Assembly (NCBI GenBank): GCA_019314105.1
Contig: JAFCZY010000103.1
Coordinates: forward strand, 1-6,727
Direction of reading: 5' to 3'
Length of the DNA stretch: 6,727 bases
DNA from: Deltaproteobacteria bacterium
Lineage (GTDB): Bacteria; Desulfobacterota; Desulfobacteria; Desulfobacterales; Desulfobacteraceae
Positions 1 to 6,170 of this stretch are shown one piece after another. Every line of letters begins with the position of its first letter. Within the stretch, counting starts at the first letter, position 1. The notes under the pieces were generated by a model. That model had not been told where the DNA came from and searched no databases. It saw nothing but the letters and a program-made list of their open reading frames with translations. A program made the translations under genes and the position numbers.

Positions 1-1545
1 GATTTCTCCTCCCATCATTTCACACAGTTTTTTGGAGATGGTCAGGCCCAGACCCGTGCCCCCGAATTTCCGGGTAGTAGAAGTGTCTGCCTGGGTAAAA
101 CTTTGAAAGAGCATGTCATGTTTTTCTTCAGGGATCCCGATACCGGTATCTTTGACAGAAAATAAAAGTTTAACCTCTTCCGGGGTTTCTTTTTCCAGGT
201 ACGATCGAACTGAAATTTCTCCCTTCTCAGTAAATTTAGCGGCATTGCCCACAAGGTTGGCAAAAACCTGCCGAAGCCGTCCAGGATCCCCTCGAAGCAA
301 GGCAGGTACGTCTGGGGATGCGGCGCAAATAAATTCCAGATTCTTTTTTTGAATCCGCAAAGACATCATGGAGGCAAAATCATCCAGCAGGGAACGCAGG
401 TCAAAGTCGATAACTTCCATTTCAAGCTTGCCAGCTTCTATCTTTGAAAAATCAAGAATATCGTTAATCACAGTTAAGAGCGATTCTCCACTGTTCCGCA
501 CGATGTTGGCATACTGCCGCTGGACATTGGTAAGGTCTGTGTCCAGTAAAAGACCGGTCATCCCGAGGACACCGTTTAAAGGGGTCCGGATTTCATGACT
601 CATGTTGGCAAGAAATTCACTCTTGGCAACGTTGGCAATTTCAGCCTTTTGCGCCATCATGTTTGCCTGTTCAATGGCTTTTTCAAGTGCCAGGTTCATC
701 TGGTTTAATTCATCCTGTGCCTGTTTTTTTTGTGTAATATCTGTCAGCACAGAAATTTTTCGATCCTCTAAAAAAGTGGATCTGAATTCTATATATTTTG
801 ACTGGCCATCTTTACACCTGATCTTGAATTCTCGATGCTTTCCCCGGTATGAATGATTGTTGTCACTGTTCCATACTTGGGAGACCTTCTTTTGATATTT
901 TTTATCCGGATAGGCTTTCTTGAACCAGTCTTCTTTGGTAGCAATATCTTTCAGCGTATATCCTGTAATTTTTGTAAAATAAGAATTTACATAAAGATAT
1001 TTCCCATGGTTATCAGTCAATGTAATTCCATGGGGTGTGCTTTTAAGAATTGTCGAAAGGGTTTCTTTCTCTTCCTGGCGGATCATTTCTTCCTTTTTAC
1101 GATGGGTGATATCCCGCCAGATCGTATGAATTTTCTGGTTGCCTTCCTGATTGGAAATTGTCGTTAGAAGAACCTCTACAGGAAAAACTTCTCCATTTGC
1201 TCTGGTGTGATCCCATTCAAACAGATGGCTGCCGTTTTTCAACGCAAGACCCATCATTTTATTTGCTTTAGTGAAGGAGTCTTTGCCATCCGCTTGCTTG
1301 TCCGGGGAAAGTTCTGAAGGATGGATTTTTAAAAATTCTGTTTTATTTTTATACCCCAGCATATCCACTGTTGCCTGGTTGCAGTCAACAAATTTTCCAT
1401 TTTCGATTATCAAAATAGCATCTTTGGATTTTTCAAACAAAATACGATATTTTTCATCGCTATTCTGTACAGCATATCTTTCTGCTGCTTTCTCTAATTC
1501 CAAAATCCGTTGTTCCAAGTCTCCATAGGTCGGTTTTTCAGCCAT
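1..1545 (-). CDS. PAS-PAS sensor histidine kinase, C-terminus beyond the left edge
   Basis: Cytoplasmic sensor kinase; 515 residues lie in the window without a stop. Read from the ATG at 1545, domains in order are: a short coiled-coil start (about 8-28); PAS1 (about 32-150, closing with [10 protein letters not shown]); PAS2 (about 160-275, closing with LTDITQKK); a helical linker (276-310); HisKA with the H-box [10 protein letters not shown] and phospho-acceptor His317; and HATPase_c with N-box Asn430/Asn434, G1 motif DTGIGIP (466-472), F-box around FQSFTQAD and G2 motif GGTGLGL (495-501). The protein is cut just after G2. No signal peptide or membrane segment is seen, so input is probably an intracellular ligand or cofactor bound by a PAS domain. 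The H-box type is the one common in BarA-like hybrid kinases, so a receiver domain may follow outside the window (inference). The start is supported by GGAGA (1554-1558) eight bases upstream and a promoter candidate behind it. Ligand and target are unknown. Confidence 0.95.
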   Translation of the reverse strand, partial: MAEKPTYGDLEQRILELEKAAERYAVQNSDEKYRILFEKSKDAILIIENGKFVDCNQATVDMLGYKNKTEFLKIHPSELSPDKQADGKDSFTKANKMMGLALKNGSHLFEWDHTRANGEVFPVEVLLTTISNQEGNQKIHTIWRDITHRKKEEMIRQEEKETLSTILKSTPHGITLTDNHGKYLYVNSYFTKITGYTLKDIATKEDWFKKAYPDKKYQKKVSQVWNSDNNHSYRGKHREFKIRCKDGQSKYIEFRSTFLEDRKISVLTDITQKKQAQDELNQMNLALEKAIEQANMMAQKAEIANVAKSEFLANMSHEIRTPLNGVLGMTGLLLDTDLTNVQRQYANIVRNSGESLLTVINDILDFSKIEAGKLEMEVIDFDLRSLLDDFASMMSLRIQKKNLEFICAASPDVPALLRGDPGRLRQVFANLVGNAAKFTEKGEISVRSYLEKETPEEVKLLFSVKDTGIGIPEEKHDMLFQSFTQADTSTTRKFGGTGLGLTISKKLCEMMGGEI

Positions 1546-1566
1546 TAAAAAAATCTCCGATTTTAA

Positions 1567-1578
1567 AAATAATTATTT
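1567..1578. repeat. 12-bp perfect AT-only palindrome in the kinase leader
   Basis: AAATAATTATTT is its own reverse complement. It lies just downstream of the proposed minus-strand -10 box, overlapping or adjoining the expected transcription start of the left kinase. It could be an operator, but an AT-only palindrome in an AT-rich spacer can easily arise by chance. Confidence 0.3.
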
Positions 1579-1585
1579 CTTCTCT

Positions 1586-1614
1586 CCTATAATCTGGTGA
1601 AAGGTTTTAGTCAA
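1586..1614 (-). promoter_or_regulatory. Candidate sigma70-type promoter of the left kinase
   Basis: On the minus strand, TTGACT (plus-strand 1609-1614) and TATAGG (1586-1591) are separated by 17 bp. The -35 box matches consensus at 5 of 6 positions and the -10 box at 4 of 6. Transcription would start near 1579, giving a leader of about 34 nt that contains the GGAGA ribosome-binding site. This is a prediction from sequence only. Confidence 0.5.
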
Positions 1615-1651
1615 CAATCTCATCAGTTTATTCTTAGCTTTACAAATCCAA

Positions 1652-1677
1652 AAATCATTGATACTGATTCAAATCAT
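1652..1677. promoter_or_regulatory. Repeat cluster inside the operon promoter, possible operator
   Basis: AAATCAT occurs twice as a direct repeat (1652-1658 and 1671-1677), 19 bp apart start to start, close to two helical turns. Between the promoter boxes there is also an inverted repeat, TGATT-CA-AATCA (1665-1676). The position, overlapping the -35 box and spacer, would suit a repressor or activator site. No known regulator's consensus is clearly matched. Confidence 0.3.
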
Positions 1678-1685
1678 AATAAAAT
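1658..1685 (+). promoter_or_regulatory. Candidate sigma70-type promoter of the ilvN-selA-TPR operon
   Basis: TTGATA (1658-1663) and TAAAAT (1680-1685) are separated by 16 bp, and each matches the consensus at 5 of 6 positions. Transcription would start near 1692, leaving a leader of about 35 nt. That is too short for a leader-peptide attenuator or a riboswitch, so no branched-chain amino acid attenuation is visible for ilvN here. Confidence 0.5.
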
Positions 1686-1726
1686 AAGATAATAATAATT
1701 AACCTGAACAACTATTTTAGGGGATT

Positions 1727-2224
1727 ATGAACCAGGAAAAATACATACTCACCATGCTGGTCGAAAATGAACCCGGCGTCACCGCCAGGATTGCAGGACT
1801 TTTTGCCGGACGGGGTTATAATATTGAAACCATCTGCGGTGCCCCCACTGCCAATCCGAAAATGTCCAGAATTACTATTACAACGAATGCCACCCCTCTC
1901 CAGCTTGAACAATGTAAAAAACAGATCAAGCGCCTTGTAAATGTCATTAAACTCAGAAACATGACAGGGGAAAAGGCTGTAAAACGTGAGATGGCTCTTA
2001 TTTGTGTTCAGGCAATGTCTCATACCCAAGGGAAAATAAAAAAAATTATTGCTGACTATAATGGCCACGTCTTGGATGAAGGCCAACAATATTATATTTT
2101 CGAAGCAACCGGCAATGAGGATACGATTGATGAACTGCTTGTCCTGCTGGAACCGTTTGGCATCAAAAAACTTGCAAGGTCAGGCGTACTGGCGCTTTAT
2201 AAAGAACCCAAGGGGGAAAAATGA
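1727..2224 (+). CDS. ilvN: Acetolactate synthase small (regulatory) subunit
   Basis: Regulatory subunit of acetohydroxyacid synthase, which makes acetolactate or acetohydroxybutyrate in the first common step of valine, leucine and isoleucine synthesis. The small subunit activates the catalytic subunit (IlvB/IlvI type) and gives feedback inhibition by valine. At 165 residues it has normal family length (E. coli IlvH is 163). An ACT domain spans about 5-80, with the signature ENEPGV...GLF..RGYNIE, and the small-subunit C-terminal domain spans about 85-158. Asn14, Gly17 and Asn32 align with E. coli IlvH Asn11, Gly14 and Asn29, which lie in the region linked to valine sensitivity (from memory), so regulation is probably intact. 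The ATG is preceded by AGGGGA (1719-1724), an unusually close spacing of 2-3 nt, but the N-terminus aligns well with IlvH. It is the first gene of the operon and has no ilvB beside it. Its TGA overlaps the selA ATG (ATGA), implying coupled translation. Confidence 0.95.
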   Translation: MNQEKYILTMLVENEPGVTARIAGLFAGRGYNIETICGAPTANPKMSRITITTNATPLQLEQCKKQIKRLVNVIKLRNMTGEKAVKREMALICVQAMSHTQGKIKKIIADYNGHVLDEGQQYYIFEATGNEDTIDELLVLLEPFGIKKLARSGVLALYKEPKGEK

Positions 2225-3633
2225 CCCGTTCGGACAAGCATGAAAACCTCAAAAATCTGCCGGGTATTGATCATCTTCTGGAACTTTCCAAAAAAAACAA
2301 GTCCTTTCTTGATATCCCTCGAAGTGTGATTCTTGAGTCTGTAAGAACCGCCCTTGAGATAATACGAAAAAATATTCTGGCAAATATTGAGACACCGATA
2401 AACGATGATACCATCCTCATGCAGATGCACGTCCTTGCAAAAGAGAAGATCCGACCCAGGCTTGTCAATGTTATCAATGCTACTGGCGTTGTTCTCCATA
2501 CCAATCTCGGCCGGGCTCTTTTATGTGACGACGCCTTAAAGAATATAACACGCATTGCCCAATCCTATTCCAACCTTGAACTGAAAATTGAAACCGGCAA
2601 AAGAGGCATTCGATATGAAGCCGTGGATGAGCTGATCTGTGAACTAACCGGTGCCCAGAGCGCTATTGTCGTCAACAATAATGCCGGTGCTGTTTTACTG
2701 GCGTTAAACACTATCGCCGAAAACACACAGGTGGTTGTATCCAGAGGCGAGCTTGTTGAAATCGGCGGGTCTTTCAGGATACCGGATGTGATGTCAAAAA
2801 GCGGATGCATCTTAAAGGAAGTGGGCACCACAAACCGGACACACCTCAAGGATTATGAGACTGCCATATCAGATAACACAGGACTATTTTTAAAGGTTCA
2901 TGCCAGTAATTATAAAATTGAAGGCTTTACGGCCAGCGTTTCCCTAAAAGACTTGGTATCACTTGGGAAAAACACCAACATCCCGGTGATGGAAGATCTT
3001 GGGTCTGGCACCTTAATTGATTTCTCAAAATATGGCCTTCCCCCGGAGCCCACAGTGGCAGATTCTGTTCGTTCCGGCGCAGATATTGTAACATTCAGCG
3101 GAGACAAACTTTTAGGAGGGCCTCAAACGGGAATCATTGTTGGACGGAAAGAGACCATTGATCAAATCAAAAAAAATCCTTTGACCCGGGCCCTGAGAGT
3201 TGACAAACTGACCCTTGCAGCCCTTGAATCCACATTAAAACTTTACAGGGATGAGGAAAAAGCCATCCGGAAAATACCCACCTTAAGAATGCTGACCCTG
3301 TCCTTTAAAGATATCTGCAAAAAAGCAGATCTACTATTTAAAACCATTAAAAAAGATATCGGCTTCCTGGCGGATATTGATTTTGCCGACCTGAATTCAA
3401 GACCGGGGGGTGGATCATTTCCTGAACTGAATCTTCCAACTCGGTGTGTCACCATCCAACCTGAAAACATGTCGGTATCCAAACTTGAAATCAATATGCG
3501 CCTGGCAACACCGGCCATTATCGGCAGGATAGAAAACAATCAATATATTTTAGATCCCAGAACGATTCAAGACGGACAGGAAGCCATCATTTCTTCAACC
3601 TTAGCCAAAATACTGATAAAAAATGACCAGTAA
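2221..3633 (+). CDS. selA: L-seryl-tRNA(Sec) selenium transferase (selenocysteine synthase)
   Basis: PLP enzyme that converts seryl-tRNA(Sec) to selenocysteyl-tRNA(Sec) using selenophosphate from SelD; bacterial homologs are decamers. The length of 470 residues matches the family (E. coli 463). The SelA N-terminal domain covers about 12-60 (GIDHLLE onward), followed by the hallmark segment VINATGVVLHTNLGRA (about 84-99) and a fold-type I PLP domain. The PLP lysine is Lys296 in FSGDKLLGGPQ, next to Asp295; E. coli uses Lys295. Arg323 and Arg326 sit at the spacing of the active-site arginines Arg312 and Arg315 of Aquifex SelA (from memory). All catalytic features appear intact. GGGGG (2212-2216) four bases before the ATG is a strong ribosome-binding site located within ilvN. 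selB, selC and selD are not in the window; the next gene overlaps its end by 11 nt. Confidence 0.97.
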   Translation: MTRSDKHENLKNLPGIDHLLELSKKNKSFLDIPRSVILESVRTALEIIRKNILANIETPINDDTILMQMHVLAKEKIRPRLVNVINATGVVLHTNLGRALLCDDALKNITRIAQSYSNLELKIETGKRGIRYEAVDELICELTGAQSAIVVNNNAGAVLLALNTIAENTQVVVSRGELVEIGGSFRIPDVMSKSGCILKEVGTTNRTHLKDYETAISDNTGLFLKVHASNYKIEGFTASVSLKDLVSLGKNTNIPVMEDLGSGTLIDFSKYGLPPEPTVADSVRSGADIVTFSGDKLLGGPQTGIIVGRKETIDQIKKNPLTRALRVDKLTLAALESTLKLYRDEEKAIRKIPTLRMLTLSFKDICKKADLLFKTIKKDIGFLADIDFADLNSRPGGGSFPELNLPTRCVTIQPENMSVSKLEINMRLATPAIIGRIENNQYILDPRTIQDGQEAIISSTLAKILIKNDQ

Positions 3634-4816
3634 ATTCTCTTCAAAAGAAATTCATTTTCTAAAAACCGATTCTGATGTTTCCAGCTTCACCCCTCCTGAA
3701 ACCTATTTCAGTGATCTTCTCTGGAAAAAATCGATCCGGATTAACGCCTTTGACAAAAGACTTTCAGAAACAAAAATCCCTGGAGAAAAAATTTTTATTG
3801 CCGTAATCCGAATTTCATCGAAGGAATCAAATGTCATTCAGAAAAAAATAACGGATACATTTGAAGCCTCCTTTAACTCATTTTTGGATCATAAAAAAGG
3901 CCTCTGGGAAATCTTAGGAGATACTTTGTTTGTTCTGGCATTCTGGGACTATGAGAGTGAAAAAAAGGCCTCACAGCTAATGGCTGCATTAAAAAATAAA
4001 ATATCAACTGCCCTTAAAGCAGATATTCTTATGGGTGTGGCAAAATTCCCCTATCATGACTTTTCAAAATCCCAAACCTTTGCCAATGCCCTCAAAGCCA
4101 TAGATCACGCTGCCTTTTTCGGGCCGGACACCCTGATTCATTTTGATGCCACATCCTTAAATATCAGCGGAGATCGACTTTATCAGTTGAATAAATCCGA
4201 TATGGCCATCATAGAATATGAAAAAGGTCTTGACCTAAAACCCGATGACATTAACCTGATCAACAGCCTTGGCGTCTGTTTCGGTGTCATGGGAAACCTT
4301 AATAAGGCAAAACGTGAATTCAAAAAAGCCATGGCGATAAACCCCACTGAACTCATGGTCATTTATAATATCGGCCTTCTTTATCAAATTGAAGAGGATA
4401 TTGACAACGCCATCCTCTATTTACGAAAAGCCCATGACATTGATCCTTGTATTTTTGAAGTTGAACTTCTCCTTGGGCATCTGCTCATAAAAAAAGGCAG
4501 CCCTGACCTGGCCATGCCCCACCTTGAAACGGCCGGCCGGATAAACCCAAAGTCAGGTCTGGTGTTCAGGATGAAAGGTGAAATTTATCTTGATGGAAAT
4601 CTTCCTGAAAAAGCAGGACCAGAATTTAACAGGGCCATTAAGCTGAATCCTTCTGATGCAGTCTCTTTATCCGGATATGCAAAATCTCTGGAACTCCGGG
4701 GGAAAAACCTGAATATCGCACTTACCTTTGCAAAAAACAGCATTACCTTTGACCCGGACAATAAACTGTTCAAGGAAAGATTAAAAATTATCCAGGAAAA
4801 AATTGATTCCCTGTAA
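3623..4816 (+). CDS. Degenerate GGDEF-like domain plus TPR repeat protein
   Basis: A 397-residue cytoplasmic protein of unknown function, with no signal peptide or membrane segment. Residues about 55-177 resemble a diguanylate cyclase (GGDEF) fold: a hydrophobic strand (KIFIAVIRI), then WEILGDTLFVLAF (95-107) where RxGGDEF would lie, then GVAKFPYHD and AIDHAAFFGPDTLIHFDA (138-176) resembling the family's closing SxGxA..AD.ALY.AK..G.N segment. The catalytic GG[DE]EF residues are missing, so cyclase activity is not expected. Residues 181-380 hold about six 34-residue TPR units, each ending near a D/NP turn (207, 241, 275, 309, 343, 378), which suggests a protein-binding scaffold. The ATG overlaps the end of selA by 11 nt. 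An in-frame TAA at 3617-3619 rules out an earlier start, and there is no clear ribosome-binding site, so translation probably depends on coupling to selA. It occupies the place where selB often follows selA. The GGDEF-like assignment is inference from the pattern; the TPR call is firm. Confidence 0.88.
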   Translation: MTSKFSSKEIHFLKTDSDVSSFTPPETYFSDLLWKKSIRINAFDKRLSETKIPGEKIFIAVIRISSKESNVIQKKITDTFEASFNSFLDHKKGLWEILGDTLFVLAFWDYESEKKASQLMAALKNKISTALKADILMGVAKFPYHDFSKSQTFANALKAIDHAAFFGPDTLIHFDATSLNISGDRLYQLNKSDMAIIEYEKGLDLKPDDINLINSLGVCFGVMGNLNKAKREFKKAMAINPTELMVIYNIGLLYQIEEDIDNAILYLRKAHDIDPCIFEVELLLGHLLIKKGSPDLAMPHLETAGRINPKSGLVFRMKGEIYLDGNLPEKAGPEFNRAIKLNPSDAVSLSGYAKSLELRGKNLNIALTFAKNSITFDPDNKLFKERLKIIQEKIDSL

Positions 4817-4825
4817 CAAATTTCT

Positions 4826-6169
4826 TTAATCGTCCAGTGCTTTTCTGATCGTTTTTTCTAACTCTATTCTGGAGAACGGCTTTTGAACAAAGTGCACCCC
4901 CTCGTCCAGAACACCGCGATGGGCAATGACATCGGCTGTATGTCCGGACATGAACACACAGTTGAGATCCGGGTAAAGAGATTGCAGCTGTCGGGCCAGT
5001 TCACCTCCGTTCATTTCAGGCATGATCACGTCGGTTAAGAGCAGATGAATCTTGCCGGTGTAGTTGTCGATCATACTTATGGCCTCTTTAGGTGTGCCTG
5101 CGATCAACACGGTGTAACCCGCCTTTTCGAGGATATTTCTGACGAGTTCCAGAATCAGGGAATCATCCTCCACCACCAGAATTGTCTCACCGCGGCCTGG
5201 CGGAATTTCCTTTGTACTTTCCTTCTGGATCTTGGCAGCCTTGCCCTCATACCGGGGCAGATAAATTTTAAAAATCGTTCCGTTGCCCGGTTCGCTGTAA
5301 ACATTGATGAACCCGTTATTTTGCCTGACAATGCCGTAGACCGTGGCCAGTCCCAGACCCGTGCCCTTATCCACCTCCTTTGTGGTGAAAAACGGTTCGA
5401 AAATTTTGTCCTGTATGTCTTTGCTCATACCGCAGCCGGTGTCGCTTATGGACAGAAGGACAAATTCGCCGGGAATAAAACCGACATGATCGGCGCAGTA
5501 GGCTGTGTCAAAGGTCCGGTTGCCTGTTTCCAGAATCACCTTGCCCACACCTTCGATGGCGTCCCGGGCATTGATGCACAGATTGGCCAGGGCCTGGTCT
5601 ACCTGGGAGGGGTCCATCTTGACGTGCCACAGGCTGTCCCCCGGCACCCAGGCAAGATCAATGTCCTCGCCGATGAGGCGCCGGAGCATTTTGAGTGTAG
5701 TTTCCACATTCTTGTTCAAATCAAGCATTATGGGAGAAATCGTCTGTTTGCGGGCAAAGGTCAGCAACTGCCGGGTAATATCTGTTGCCCGTCGCGCAGC
5801 CGTAAGAACTTCCTTGAGCTTGGCATACACCTTTCCGGTGGGATCCAGTTCCTCCATTGCCATATCAGTGAAGCCAAGGATCACGCTAAGCATATTGTTA
5901 TAATCATGGGCCACTCCGCCTGCCAGACGTCCCACGGACTCCATCTTCTGGGCCTGACGGAGTTGGGCTTCCGTCTCCTTGCGGTCAGTAATATCCTGTA
6001 AAGTTTCTATGGCGCCTGTAATATTTTCATTGGCGTCTCCCAGCGGAGCTGCAGTAAAAAAAAGCCACTTGCCTTTTTCCCCGAGATTGGGAAAAAATTG
6101 TTCGCTTTCATACGCCCCTTCAACCAGAATAGATTTATATTGTTTCCGCCTGTAGTATCTGTCGATCAC
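4826..6169 (-). CDS. Hybrid histidine kinase, HisKA-HATPase-REC part, downstream of a frameshift
   Basis: C-terminal 447 codons of a hybrid sensor kinase. Numbered from the GTG at 6169, residues 1-66 are the second half of a PAS domain ([19 protein letters not shown], then [11 protein letters not shown]). HisKA follows with [20 protein letters not shown] and phospho-acceptor His88 (NtrB-like type). HATPase_c (about 190-305) has Asn200 in the N-box, DTGCGM (243-248), EPFFTT (258-263) and GTGLGLA (269-275). A C-terminal receiver domain (about 328-445) has Glu334/Asp335/Asp336, phospho-acceptor Asp380, Ser408 and Lys430. All catalytic residues are intact. The gene is convergent with the selA operon, ending 9 nt from the TPR gene. 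The GTG falls inside a PAS domain, so it is probably not the native start; one base change at 6181-6185 joins this frame to the upstream part. Because the GTG lies just after the upstream TGA, restart of translation there could still yield a kinase lacking its first PAS domain. Confidence 0.9.
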   Translation of the reverse strand: MIDRYYRRKQYKSILVEGAYESEQFFPNLGEKGKWLFFTAAPLGDANENITGAIETLQDITDRKETEAQLRQAQKMESVGRLAGGVAHDYNNMLSVILGFTDMAMEELDPTGKVYAKLKEVLTAARRATDITRQLLTFARKQTISPIMLDLNKNVETTLKMLRRLIGEDIDLAWVPGDSLWHVKMDPSQVDQALANLCINARDAIEGVGKVILETGNRTFDTAYCADHVGFIPGEFVLLSISDTGCGMSKDIQDKIFEPFFTTKEVDKGTGLGLATVYGIVRQNNGFINVYSEPGNGTIFKIYLPRYEGKAAKIQKESTKEIPPGRGETILVVEDDSLILELVRNILEKAGYTVLIAGTPKEAISMIDNYTGKIHLLLTDVIMPEMNGGELARQLQSLYPDLNCVFMSGHTADVIAHRGVLDEGVHFVQKPFSRIELEKTIRKALDD

Positions 6170-6170
6170 T

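Noticed and set aside
853..1167. Plus-strand open frames opposite the left kinase (also 113-352, 368-598, 602-856, 1271-1528)
   Set aside because: All are antisense to the continuous PAS-PAS-HisKA-HATPase frame and lack family resemblance or credible ribosome-binding sites.
1588..1593. Perfect TATAAT on the plus strand
   Set aside because: No -35-like hexamer lies at 16-18 bp upstream, and it overlaps the minus-strand -10 candidate; probably chance in AT-rich DNA.
1659..1677. Fur-box-like sequence in the operon promoter
   Set aside because: The first half resembles TGATAAT (6 of 7), but the second half fits poorly (about 4 of 7). This is too weak to name Fur.
1712..2089. Minus-strand open frame opposite ilvN, and similar ones opposite selA (2197-2499, 2271-2555, 2565-2849, 2910-3107, 3243-3539)
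   Set aside because: Shadows of strongly conserved genes; the translated sequences show no domain.
4780..4831. GATTAAA ... TTTAATC inverted repeat as a terminator
   Set aside because: The arms are only 7 AT-rich bp, with a loop of about 40 nt and no T run placed as for an intrinsic terminator.
5045..6001. Plus-strand open frame of 318 codons opposite the right-hand kinase
   Set aside because: It lies wholly antisense to HisKA-HATPase-REC sequence with intact motifs. The protein has no recognisable domain, and long antisense frames are expected in this more GC-rich stretch.
6167..6169. GTG as the true start of a separate, shorter kinase gene
   Set aside because: It lies in the middle of a PAS domain whose first half is encoded immediately upstream in another frame; a broken longer gene explains this better, though restart is possible.
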